Shown here piece by piece: positions 54,177-62,230 of a stretch of DNA of 64,000 nucleotides (position 1 is its first letter; each line of letters starts with the position of its first letter). The notes under the pieces were generated by a model that worked only from the letters and a program-made list of their open reading frames with translations, was not told the origin of the DNA and ran no database searches. The position numbers and the translations under genes are program-made. Source of the DNA: Chloroflexota bacterium (GTDB taxonomy: Bacteria; Chloroflexota; UBA11872; UBA12225); the NCBI GenBank assembly GCA_030447525.1, contig JAUJOR010000002.1, positions 426,262 through 490,261 on the forward strand, given 5' to 3'.

Positions 54177-55484
54177 ATGCGCGCCGTTGATCTGATTGCC
54201 CGAAAGCGGGGCGGTGAGCGCCACAGCCCGGACGAGGTGCGGTGGCTGATTGGCGCCTACCTGGACGGCGGTGTCCCGGATTACCAGATGGCCGCCTGGC
54301 TGATGGCGGTCTGCTGGCGGGGCCTGGACGCCGCCGAGACGCGAGCCCTGACCCTGGCCCTCGCCGGCAGCGGCCGGCGCCTCAGCTTTGCCGGCTCGCC
54401 CGTGCCCGTGGTGGACAAGCACAGTACCGGGGGCGTGGGTGACAAGACGACGCTCGTCCTGGCCCCAATGCTTGCCGCCGCCGGAGTCGCCGTGGCCAAG
54501 ATGTCCGGTCGCGGGTTAGGGCATACCGGGGGGACGATCGACAAGCTGGAGGCGATCCCGGGCGTCCAAGCCACGGCTGACCCGGACGCCTTTGTCGCCG
54601 CCGTACGCGCGCACCGCCTGGCAATTGCCTCCCAGTCTGCCGAGCTGGCGCCGGGGGACGGGCGCCTGTACGCCCTGCGGGACGTCACCGCCACCGTAGA
54701 GTCGATTCCCCTGATCGCCAGCTCGGTGATGAGCAAGAAGATCGCCACCGGGGCGCAGGTCATCGTCCTGGACGTCAAGGCCGGCTCGGGGGCCTTCACG
54801 AAGGACGTGGCGGCCGCCCGGGAGCTGGCCGGGGCCATGGTGGCGCTGGGTCGGGATGTGGGCCTACCCACCGTAGCCGTGATCAGCAGCATGGCCGAGC
54901 CACTCGGGCGCGCCGTGGGCAACGCCTTGGAAGTGCAGGAGGCGCTGGACACCCTCAGCGGCCGCGGCCCGGCGGACGTGCTCGACCTGTGCCTGGCCCT
55001 GGGGAGTGAGGCGCTCGTCGCCGCCGGCGTGGCGCCGGCCCTCCAGCCGGCGCGCCAGCGCTTGGAGGACACCCTGCGCCAGGGCGCCGCCCTGGAACAG
55101 CTCCTGGGTCTGGTGGGGAGCCTGGGGGGTGACGCCGCCGGCCTGCTTCGCCCGGGGGGCCTCCCGACGGCGCCGTTCATCCTGGGCGTGCCGGCGCCCC
55201 GTACCGGCTACCTGGCGAGCATCGACGCCCTGGTCTGCGGGCAAGTGAGCACGGGCCTGGGTGCCGGCCGGACGACAAAGGAGAGCCTTATCGACCCGGC
55301 CGTGGGGCTGGTCCTGGGGGCGAAGACCGGCGACCTCGTGGAACAGGGCACCCCGCTGGTCACGCTCCATGCACGTCATCCCCTTGCGGTAGACTCTGAG
55401 CCAGTAGGAACCCTGTTGACCGCGTTCCACTGGTCTGACCAGCCGGTGACCCCTGTACCATTGATCCTGGAAACGCTCCGCTAA
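54177..55484 (+). CDS. Pyrimidine-nucleoside (thymidine) phosphorylase
   Basis: 435 aa, the standard length. MRAVDLIARKRGGERHSPDEVRWLIGAYLDG, VVDKHSTGGVGDKTTLVLAPMLAAAGV phosphate site, KMSGRGLGHTGGTIDKLEAIPG family signature, and SSVMSKKIATGAQVIVLDVKAGSGAF active-site strand. Releases ribose/deoxyribose 1-phosphate from pyrimidine nucleosides; fits with cdd (18422-18862) in salvage. Pdp and DeoA cannot be told apart with certainty. 32 bp after the CBS gene. Confidence 0.93.
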   Translation: MRAVDLIARKRGGERHSPDEVRWLIGAYLDGGVPDYQMAAWLMAVCWRGLDAAETRALTLALAGSGRRLSFAGSPVPVVDKHSTGGVGDKTTLVLAPMLAAAGVAVAKMSGRGLGHTGGTIDKLEAIPGVQATADPDAFVAAVRAHRLAIASQSAELAPGDGRLYALRDVTATVESIPLIASSVMSKKIATGAQVIVLDVKAGSGAFTKDVAAARELAGAMVALGRDVGLPTVAVISSMAEPLGRAVGNALEVQEALDTLSGRGPADVLDLCLALGSEALVAAGVAPALQPARQRLEDTLRQGAALEQLLGLVGSLGGDAAGLLRPGGLPTAPFILGVPAPRTGYLASIDALVCGQVSTGLGAGRTTKESLIDPAVGLVLGAKTGDLVEQGTPLVTLHARHPLAVDSEPVGTLLTAFHWSDQPVTPVPLILETLR

Positions 55485-55557
55485 TGCTGCATCGATGCCG
55501 TGCAGATGCTTGGTCCTTGGCGACGGGACGGGCACACACCCGGCCGGCAGGGCCCTA

Positions 55558-56649
55558 ATGCAACTCGGAATCGTCGGTTTACCCCACTGCGGCAAGACCA
55601 CCGTGTTCAACGCCCTTACCGGCGGGAGCACCCCGGTTGCCGGCGGGAGTGGTTACGGGCAAGAGACACACGTTGCCGTGGTGAAGGTGCCGGACGAGCG
55701 CCTCGACCGGTTGACGGAGATGTTCTCGCCGCGCAAGACCACCCCGGCCGAGGTGCAGTATTCCGACTTCCCCGGCGTGGGATTCGGCAGTAAAGACAAG
55801 GGCGAAGCGGCCTGGGTGGGGCAGCTGCGCACGGTGGACGCCCTGCTGCAAGTCGTGCGGGTATTCACGGACGAAAGCGTGCCACACGAGGGCCTGATCG
55901 ACCCGGCGGGCGATGCCGCCAAGGTACAGCTGGAATTGACCGTCTCCGACCTGGGGGTCGTGGAGCGCCGGCTGCAACGCCTGGATGCCGACTTGAAGCG
56001 AACGCGGGCCGCCGAGCGCGTGCCGATCGAGGCCGAGATGGCCCTGTTTCAGCGCTTCCAGGCAGAGTTAGAGGCCGGTACCCCCATCCGCGACCTTGAC
56101 CTGACCGAAGACCAGGAGCGCTCCATCCGGGGCTACCAGTTCCTGACCGGCAAGCCGGTGCTGCTCGTCCTCAACCTCGGCGAGGACCAGCTAGGGCAAG
56201 CCCCGGCGCTGGAGGGGACTATGGCCGCCGCCTACCCGCACCGCAAGACGGCGGTCGCTTCCCTGGCCGGCAAGCTGGAGACGGAGCTGGCCCAGCTGAC
56301 GCCCGAAGACGCCGAGACGTTCATGGCCGACCTGGGGATTGCCGAGCTGGCCGCGGGCAAGATCATCCGCCGCTCGTACGATCTTACCGGGCTGATTTCG
56401 TTCCTCACGGCCGGGGAAGATGAGGTGCGCTCCTGGCCCATCCTGCGGGGCACCAAGGCCCCCCAGGCGGCCGGCGTGATCCACTCCGATCTTGAAAAAG
56501 GGTTCATCCGCGCCGAAGTCGTCGCGTATACCGACCTGATCGCCTGTGGCAGCCTGGCCGAGGCGCGCAAGCGCGGTCTGCTACGCCAGGAGGGACGGAC
56601 GTACGTCGTGGCCGACGGCGACGTGATGAACATCCTCTTCAGTAAGTAG
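55558..56649 (+). CDS. ychF: Redox-regulated ATPase/GTPase YchF
   Basis: 363 aa from ATG 55558. G1 loop GLPHCGKTTVFNALTGG, with switch/G3 around SDFPGVGFGSK, G4 as NLGEDQ in place of the canonical NKxD (normal for this ATP-preferring family), and C-terminal TGS domain (GTKAPQAAGVIHSDLEKGFIRAEVVAYTDLIACGSLAEARKRGLLRQEG). The first loop has His-Cys where most members have Asn-Val. Linked to translation quality and stress responses. The upstream in-frame ATG at 55495 gives a non-homologous extension. Confidence 0.93.
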   Translation: MQLGIVGLPHCGKTTVFNALTGGSTPVAGGSGYGQETHVAVVKVPDERLDRLTEMFSPRKTTPAEVQYSDFPGVGFGSKDKGEAAWVGQLRTVDALLQVVRVFTDESVPHEGLIDPAGDAAKVQLELTVSDLGVVERRLQRLDADLKRTRAAERVPIEAEMALFQRFQAELEAGTPIRDLDLTEDQERSIRGYQFLTGKPVLLVLNLGEDQLGQAPALEGTMAAAYPHRKTAVASLAGKLETELAQLTPEDAETFMADLGIAELAAGKIIRRSYDLTGLISFLTAGEDEVRSWPILRGTKAPQAAGVIHSDLEKGFIRAEVVAYTDLIACGSLAEARKRGLLRQEGRTYVVADGDVMNILFSK

Positions 56650-56759
56650 AGCCGTTCAGGGAGGGGACCCGCTTGGCCCCCTGGCCAGAGGACTGCAGCG
56701 AGCGCTTCCAGAGCGGACTACCTCAACCGGTGTATCCGAGGAAGCGTCGCGCTGCGGTG

Positions 56760-57314
56760 CTACTCAGAGGTAGGGCCGCGGGTTGCCCGGATAAGGGACT
56801 CCATGTAGTCCAGGTAGCGCTCCAGCGCGGCGCGCCCAGGGGCAGACAGGCGGTATTCCGTCTTGGGCTGCCGTCCCTCGAAGTACTTGGTACAGCTGAT
56901 GTAGGCTGCCTCTTCAAGCTTGCGGGCGTGGACGCTTAGGTTCCCGTCGGTCGTACCCAGGAGACGCTTAAGATCGTTGAAGGTCAACGATTCGTTCACC
57001 GCCAGGGCGCTGACAATCCCCAGCCGCAGGCGCTCGTGGATCAAGCGGTCGAGCGCCGGGGCGCCGCCGGACACGCCCGGGGCCGGGACAGCTGATACCT
57101 GCCCCGTGGGCCCGATGGCCACCTTGCGGGCAGTGCCTCCCGGACGTGGCGCCAGGCGGGCGCTATGACCGGCCGGCAGGCGCAGGGAATCCGGGCGCGG
57201 GGCATCCTCCGGGGCGCTACGGGGGACCTCATGGTGCGTCCGGGAGCGTGACTGGCTGCGCGGCAAGGTACCGTTCCTCGCTGCCTTACGTCGAGCGACT
57301 ATGTCCCCGCGCAC
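56760..57314 (-). CDS. Winged-helix transcriptional regulator (HTH_34/MarR-like)
   Basis: 184 aa from GTG 57314 (TTG 57323 overlapping the upstream stop is the alternative). The C-terminal 100 residues are a winged helix: LDRLIHERLRLGIVSALAVNESLTFNDLKRLLGTTDGNLSVHARKLEEAAYI, then a wing with FEGRQPKTEYRLSAPGRAALERYLDYMESLI. This is the winged helix family often paired with a small membrane protein, as here. The first 75 residues are basic and disordered-looking. Coupled to the upstream membrane protein gene; a perfect palindrome at 59113-59131 is a candidate target. Confidence 0.78.
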   Translation of the reverse strand: MRGDIVARRKAARNGTLPRSQSRSRTHHEVPRSAPEDAPRPDSLRLPAGHSARLAPRPGGTARKVAIGPTGQVSAVPAPGVSGGAPALDRLIHERLRLGIVSALAVNESLTFNDLKRLLGTTDGNLSVHARKLEEAAYISCTKYFEGRQPKTEYRLSAPGRAALERYLDYMESLIRATRGPTSE

Positions 57315-57319
57315 CGGCG

Positions 57320-58033
57320 TCAACCACCGTACCGCCGGGCGATGACCATGCCAAAGGCGATCAGCAAACCACCGAATCCCAGGGCCATCAAGGCGTCGTC
57401 CCATACCGGTGGAATGATGAGGGCCACAGCCCCCAGCGCCAGGAACGAGAGCCCGAGCACCGGAATGATGCGCACCGACAGCGCCCCCCCGGAGGTGACC
57501 CCCGCGCCGAAGAGCAGCAGCCAGAGCCCGGGCAGCAGACCCACTTCCCCGACGGCGTAGAGGGCGTAGGTCAACAGGCCGCCGGCGAGGAGCGGTGGGG
57601 CAAAGCTGAAGGCGAAACGCCGGTTGGGGCCGGCGAAGAGGCCGATCCCGCTGGCCCGGGCCTTGCGCCAGATGGCCCACACCCCAATTGCGCCGGACAG
57701 GGCGGCCTCCGTCATCCAGGTGAGGAGCCACCCCTCCACCGTCGTCTGGCGCCCCGCAATCAAGGCCGCGCCAAGGGCGGTCACGCCCATCGCCACCAGG
57801 CCCCAGCCGGGCACAGCGGTGAACGGGCCGGCGCGCTCCATCGTCTCGCGGATGAACTGGAGATTGTCCAGGGCATCCTCACGCAGGACATGAGCCGAAC
57901 GGCGGTTCCGAGTCGCCGTGGGAGCGCGGTAGGGCCCCGGCGTCTCCGGCCGGTCAGGGACGTCCACGAGCCGGATGGCGGCACCGGCCATGTGGTGATG
58001 ACCGGCGGGGCGGGAGGATCGGCGACCTGACAT
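57320..58033 (-). CDS. Membrane protein paired with winged-helix regulator
   Basis: 237 aa from ATG 58033 with no ribosome site and TATGCT six bases upstream (leaderless). About 60 soluble residues, then five to six TM helices (LVAMGVTALGAALIAG, LTYALYAVGEVGLLPGLWLLLFGAGVTSGG, ALMALGFGGLLIAFGMVIA). The frame beyond 58033 is not protein-like. The gene order membrane protein-regulator with 5 bp between them suggests the membrane protein senses something for the regulator or the regulator controls it. Family not named with confidence. Confidence 0.75.
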   Translation of the reverse strand: MSGRRSSRPAGHHHMAGAAIRLVDVPDRPETPGPYRAPTATRNRRSAHVLREDALDNLQFIRETMERAGPFTAVPGWGLVAMGVTALGAALIAGRQTTVEGWLLTWMTEAALSGAIGVWAIWRKARASGIGLFAGPNRRFAFSFAPPLLAGGLLTYALYAVGEVGLLPGLWLLLFGAGVTSGGALSVRIIPVLGLSFLALGAVALIIPPVWDDALMALGFGGLLIAFGMVIARRYGG

Positions 58034-58212
58034 AGAGGGAGCATACCGCAGTCCCCTCACCGCGTCCCAACCCCTCTCCCGCTCCAAGAGCCTATCCGCC
58101 ACGAAAGCGACGCCGCCTTCCGGCCAGTCTCTCCTTGCCTCCACCCCTATCCCATCGCCCGGCCAGCGGCAGCCTCTACAGCAGCCTGTGACACGAGGCC
58201 GTTGGCGGGCCC

Positions 58213-59076
58213 CTATGCCACTGAAACGGGCTCCCGTGGCGCGGGATCAGTCACCCCCGGGCTAGCCGCCAGGCGAGGGACGCCATTCCCGGGCGAGCCT
58301 TCGAGGGGGCTTTGCATCACCCCTCCAAAGCGTCGATCCCGCCCCCCATAGGCGGCCAGGGCGCGCTGCAACTCCACCTCATCAAAGTCCGGCCAGAACG
58401 TGGGGGTGCAATAGTACTCGGCGTAAGACGCCTGCCACAGCAGAAAGTTGGAGATGCGCATCTCCCCTGCCGTGCGAACGATCAAGTCCGGGTCAGGCAA
58501 GCCCGCAGTGTAGAGGTAGCGAGAGACCAGGGCCTCGTCAATCTCGTCGGACGGCACCCTGTCGCGTACGATCCGCTTCACCGCCTCCACGATCTCCGCT
58601 CGTCCACCGTAGTTGAAAGCCACGTTCAGGATCAGGCGCGAGTTCGTGCGTGTCAGGGCAACGGCCTCCCGGACGCGCCTGGCCGTACGCTCGGGGACGC
58701 GGTCAAGAGACCCAATGTGCCGCAGCTGGATGCCGTGCTTCTGGAGCACGGGGATCTCTCGCAGCAATCCCTCGGCCAGGAGGCGGAGGAGGCCGTTCAC
58801 CTCGCCCTCAGACCGGCTCCAGTTCTCCGTAGAAAAGGCGTAGGCGGTGACGATCTCAATCCCGGACTTGGCGCAGGCCTCGACTGTGCGCCGTAAGGCG
58901 TCGGCGCCGGCACGGTGGCCGAAGAGCCGCGCCTGCCCGCGGCTGGCGGCCCACCGCCCATTCCCGTCCATGATAAAGGCGATGTGCCGGGGCACCCGGC
59001 CGGCCGGTTTCTCGGTGTCCTCCACTGGGGGTGAAGTCGGCTCGGTGGCCGGCCATTGACGTACGCGCTGAGGCAT
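58213..59076 (-). CDS. uppS: Undecaprenyl diphosphate synthase
   Basis: 287 aa (usual 230-250, with a proline-rich tail of about 40 residues). Cis-prenyltransferase: HIAFIMDGNGRWAASRG (P-loop Asp), HRAGADALRRTVE, YAFSTENWSRSEGEVNGLL, FNYGGRAEIVEAVKRI, and DPDLIVRTAGEMRISNFLLWQASYAEYYCTPTFWPDFDEVELQRAL. Produces the C55 carrier for peptidoglycan and for the polysaccharide cluster here; IspE upstream supplies precursors. Promoter TTGACG-17-TATGCT places the transcript start at the ATG. Confidence 0.95.
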   Translation of the reverse strand: MPQRVRQWPATEPTSPPVEDTEKPAGRVPRHIAFIMDGNGRWAASRGQARLFGHRAGADALRRTVEACAKSGIEIVTAYAFSTENWSRSEGEVNGLLRLLAEGLLREIPVLQKHGIQLRHIGSLDRVPERTARRVREAVALTRTNSRLILNVAFNYGGRAEIVEAVKRIVRDRVPSDEIDEALVSRYLYTAGLPDPDLIVRTAGEMRISNFLLWQASYAEYYCTPTFWPDFDEVELQRALAAYGGRDRRFGGVMQSPLEGSPGNGVPRLAASPGVTDPAPREPVSVA

Positions 59077-59082
59077 TGCAGG

Positions 59083-59111
59083 AGCATAGCGGCGCGTGAA
59101 TCAGGCGTCAA
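59083..59111 (-). promoter_or_regulatory. uppS promoter
   Basis: On the minus strand TTGACG (59111-59106), 17 bp, TATGCT (59088-59083), ending six bases before the ATG at 59076. One of the best promoter matches in the window, consistent with a leaderless mRNA. Confidence 0.75.
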
Positions 59112-59112
59112 G

Positions 59113-59131
59113 TACTTTGTCTCACAAAGTA
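59113..59131. promoter_or_regulatory. Perfect palindrome TACTTTGT-CTC-ACAAAGTA
   Basis: Two perfect 8-bp arms around three bases, one base upstream of the uppS -35 and 210 bp upstream of the plus-strand gene at 59341. Fits a dimeric winged-helix protein site; regulator unknown. Confidence 0.65.
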
Positions 59132-59260
59132 TGGACGACCGGGGCGCAGGGGCGTCCGGCGGGGTAATCGCCGCCGTCCGCCGGAATACGAGGGCGGGGG
59201 TACCGGCGGGTTGGACAGCCGGCCACGCGGCCGGGGACAATGGCCCCCGGGCCTCGCCGC

Positions 59261-59287
59261 TGCCCCCGGGCAGGAAAGCCCGGGGCA
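59261..59287 (+). other. GC hairpin in the leader of the isomerase-like gene
   Basis: TGCCCCCGGGC and GCCCGGGGCA pair (one bulged C) around AGGAAA, 54 bp before the start at 59341. No T-run, so not a terminator; may affect translation or RNA stability. Confidence 0.35.
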
Positions 59288-59340
59288 GGGGAACGCCGCC
59301 GGTTAGGGAGCGGACGGCCGCAGCGATACTGAGGAGGCAC

Positions 59341-60339
59341 ATGATGGTAGCGGGCCAGAATGTCCAGACGGACGTACCGGCGCCGGCAGACGCCCCACTC
59401 CGTGCCCGCGCCAGCGTGTTCACGGATGAGATCAGCATGGACTTTGCCGACGCCTGCCGCACGGCGGCCGGCGCCGGCCTGCAGTACGTGGACGTGCGCA
59501 AGGTCTGGGGGGTGTTCTCCCACGAGGTACCTCGCCCCCGCTGGGGGGAAATGGCCACTATCCTGGCCGACAACGGGCTGCGCGTCGGGGTGGTACAGAG
59601 CAACTTCGGCAAGTGCCCGATCTCCGGGCCGGAGTATGATGCCCACATCCGCTTTTTCCCCGTCCTGGTGGAGCAGGCTCAGTACTTCGGCACGGACACC
59701 ATGCGGGTGTTTCCCTTCTGGAACGAGACGAAGATGACCTACGATTCCCCACCGGAAGGGGGCATACGACCCAACTTGGAGGGGATGCTGGCAGAGATAG
59801 TACGTCGTTTCCGCCCGGCGGCCGAGCTGGCCCAAGGCGCGGAGGTGCGCCTGGGTTTCGAGCCCGAACATTCGACGTACAGCGGCAGCCCCCAGGAAGT
59901 GGCACGCATCGTCGCCGCCATCGATAGCCCCAACGTCGGCGTCGCCTGGGACGTCAGCAACGGCTGGGACGACGCCACCATCGAAGACGCCTACACCCTC
60001 TTCCGGGATCGGGTGGTGAACGTCCACGTCAAGGAGCGTGACCGCTCGCCGGAGGAGCGTCGGGCGCTCAACGCATCCGGGGTCCCGCCCCGCAACCGGC
60101 CGACCCTCCTGGGGGTGGGGGCCCTGCCGTGGGCACACATCATCTCCCTGCTGGAATGGGACGGCTACCGAGGGGTGTACTCGATTGAGACCCACTTCGG
60201 GAGCCGAGGCCGGTATGGCTGGCCCAAGCTCAAGGCGGCCACGACCTACTACATGTTCACCCTGCGCGAGCTGCTGGAGGAGGCCGAGGAGACGTCGCCG
60301 CTCTTTGACCAGGTGACCCGGACCCAAACCGGGGCCTGA
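59341..60339 (+). CDS. Sugar phosphate isomerase/epimerase-like TIM barrel
   Basis: 332 aa from ATG 59341, behind GAGGAGG. AP-endonuclease-2/xylose isomerase-like barrel: ASVFTDEISMDFADACRTAAGAGLQYVDVRKVWG, then LGFEPEHSTYSGSPQEVARIVAAID, VGVAWDVSNGWDD, VVNVHVKERDR and GVYSIETHFG supply the Glu/Asp/His/Glu metal site. Inositol or sugar catabolism is likely (IolE/IolI/hydroxypyruvate isomerase relatives) but the substrate is not determinable; other sugar oxidoreductases sit at 7734-9954. Long leader with a hairpin. Confidence 0.85.
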   Translation: MMVAGQNVQTDVPAPADAPLRARASVFTDEISMDFADACRTAAGAGLQYVDVRKVWGVFSHEVPRPRWGEMATILADNGLRVGVVQSNFGKCPISGPEYDAHIRFFPVLVEQAQYFGTDTMRVFPFWNETKMTYDSPPEGGIRPNLEGMLAEIVRRFRPAAELAQGAEVRLGFEPEHSTYSGSPQEVARIVAAIDSPNVGVAWDVSNGWDDATIEDAYTLFRDRVVNVHVKERDRSPEERRALNASGVPPRNRPTLLGVGALPWAHIISLLEWDGYRGVYSIETHFGSRGRYGWPKLKAATTYYMFTLRELLEEAEETSPLFDQVTRTQTGA

Positions 60340-60569
60340 CGCCTTGGGTGTCGCGCCCTGTCAACAGGCCCTTGAGGGGACACCATCAGAGTGATGCATC
60401 GCTCTGACGAGCGGTGAGGGTCTGCTCGGGCGTCGCCGGGTACAGGCGTCATGGGGCGTGACGCTGGCTGCTGCCGGAGCGATGACCAGGCACACGGAGC
60501 TGCGGCCAAGGGCCTGCCCGGAGTGGAGCGGAGGCGCCTACTGGGAGGGGCACCAACGCGCCTGAGAGG

Positions 60570-61622
60570 TCACAGCTGGCGCCGGTGGCGGGCCATGGGG
60601 AGAGCCGGCTCCGTTGTGATGGCGGCCGCGCTCCTGGCTTGTAGCTCCCCCGCCACTCCCGTGAGGAAGGTGGTGACCTCGTTCATCATCTGCGTGGAAA
60701 GCTCGTGGCCGGTATCAGGCACCACCACCGCCCGGGCGGGCAGCCCGAGCTGCGTCAGCACGGCCGCGAAGCGCTCCGCGCGCTCGAGGCGTGTCTTACC
60801 TAGGAACTGATCCCACTGCCGCGGGACGTCGCCCTCACGGTTGTCGTTCGCTCCCACGCCGATCAGGAAGCGCACCGCGGCCATCTCGCTGGCCTCGAAC
60901 GCTCGCCCGGCACGCTGCTCGATGTCGGCGACGCCGTACGGGAGGGGAGCGGCGATGGTGGGGCCGGCGGCGGTCTTCACCGTCCTGGCCGGCAGGGTGT
61001 AGGTGCCGGCGGAGCACGCAGCCACCGCCTGCACCCGCTCAGGGTAAAGTAGGGCGAAGCGCAGGGCGGCCTGGGCGCCGCGGGAGAATCCGAACAGCAT
61101 CACCTGAGAAGGGATGGTGACGCCGGTCTCTGCCGGCACGGCATCAAGCAGGCCGGCCAGCTGGGGCTGCAGTCCTAGCTCCTCCCCCACCAGCTGCGTC
61201 GGATCGCGCCAGTCGCCGTAGGGCACCGTGGGCGCAAGCACCGTCCACCCTTGAGCGCGGGCGAAGGGGAGGATGGTGGCGGCCATCCCCGGCCCGTTAC
61301 CCCCCATGCCGTGCATCACCACCAACGTAATGCCCCTGGGACCGGCGTCTGCCCAGCCGCCGGGGGTGTACAGGGTGTATGCCGGGTGCGCCGAAGTGGC
61401 CGCCACGCTGATGTCCCGGGGCGCCGACGGGGACGAGCTGTAATCCAGGGCCGGACGTTCCGCGGCTGTCGGGGCGCTCTCTGTCGGGGCGCGGTCCAGG
61501 CCGGGGGCGGCTTCCGCCCGCCCGCCGGGGCGCCCGTAGGAGAAGGGAATGGTAACGCCGAGAAGGAGGCTGCAACAGAAGAGGACGGCGTAGCGCCAAA
61601 GTGCTCGCCGCTCCGTCCCCAT
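60570..61622 (-). CDS. Secreted alpha/beta hydrolase (PHB depolymerase/feruloyl esterase-like)
   Basis: 350 aa with an N-terminal signal or anchor (WRYAVLFCCSLLLGVTIPF). YTLYTPGGWADAGPRGITLVVMHGMGGNG gives the oxyanion region, FGFSRGAQAALRFALLYPERV the nucleophile Ser, and DTGHELSTQMMNEV the catalytic His; the acid is likely the Asp of GANDNREGD. Probably an esterase/hydrolase acting outside the membrane. Ribosome site AAGGGGGG precedes the ATG at 61622. Confidence 0.83.
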   Translation of the reverse strand: MGTERRALWRYAVLFCCSLLLGVTIPFSYGRPGGRAEAAPGLDRAPTESAPTAAERPALDYSSSPSAPRDISVAATSAHPAYTLYTPGGWADAGPRGITLVVMHGMGGNGPGMAATILPFARAQGWTVLAPTVPYGDWRDPTQLVGEELGLQPQLAGLLDAVPAETGVTIPSQVMLFGFSRGAQAALRFALLYPERVQAVAACSAGTYTLPARTVKTAAGPTIAAPLPYGVADIEQRAGRAFEASEMAAVRFLIGVGANDNREGDVPRQWDQFLGKTRLERAERFAAVLTQLGLPARAVVVPDTGHELSTQMMNEVTTFLTGVAGELQARSAAAITTEPALPMARHRRQL

Positions 61623-61742
61623 GCGCCCCCCTTTTCGTCCCTACCGGCGCGTGACGCCGGTCCCCGGAGCCGGAACCGAAAGGCCATTGCAACCGGCGTA
61701 GCAGCAGAATGACCGAAGCGTACCACACCCCGCTGCCTCACT

Positions 61743-61768
61743 GCAACCATTTTGCAACCCGGTTGTAA
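61743..61768. promoter_or_regulatory. Direct and inverted GCAACC repeats
   Basis: GCAACC occurs twice at about 11-bp spacing, the second within TTGCAACC-C-GGTTGTAA (61752-61768), an imperfect palindrome (7 of 8 arm positions). It lies about 120 bp upstream of the hydrolase start and could be its operator. Confidence 0.35.
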
Positions 61769-61868
61769 TGTCCGCGTCACGTTTCAGTTGAGTCTCTTAC
61801 GCTCGGAGAGGCACCAGCCGCGTAGAACATGAGCACGCCCAGGGGTGTCCTCGCCAGCCTGTCCGGAC

Positions 61869-62066
61869 TCATCGTGGTGCGTCCGTCTGCGGGTCAAGGC
61901 GGACGAACAACGGGCGCGCCGGGCGGCGCGCCCGGCGCGCCACTCGGCGGTCCAGCAGAGTCATCGCCTGGAGGGCGAGACAGGCCGTGGTCAGGATGGT
62001 GGCCACGGTGGCGTACCCGATGAGCAAGAGACGGCCGGCGGCGAGAAGCAACGTTAGGTCAGGCAT
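61869..62066 (-). CDS. Small single-TM membrane protein
   Basis: 65 aa from ATG 62066: MPDLTLLLAAGRLLLIGYATVATILTTACLALQAMTLL, then an Arg-rich tail (RRVARRARRPARP). One TM helix by inspection, cytosolic basic tail. Unknown. The start at 62141 adds residues without pattern. It follows the LCP gene by 165 bp on the same strand. Confidence 0.45.
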   Translation of the reverse strand: MPDLTLLLAAGRLLLIGYATVATILTTACLALQAMTLLDRRVARRARRPARPLFVRLDPQTDAPR

Positions 62067-62230
62067 CGCAGCCTTTCGGACGGCGCGGCCATCGCCGGTG
62101 TTGCAATGGCGGATAGGAGGGTGCCTCAGACCGGATCGCACCCCAGGTGATCACTCTCCAGGGAATCGCATCCCAGAGAACGTGGCCGGAGGCCCCGGCG
62201 GGATGACTGGCCCGCAGCCGGGAGCCGGGG

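Noticed and set aside
57315..57731. N-terminal extension of the winged-helix regulator to 57731
   Set aside because: It lies on top of the membrane protein gene in another frame and reads as low-quality Arg/Pro-rich sequence.
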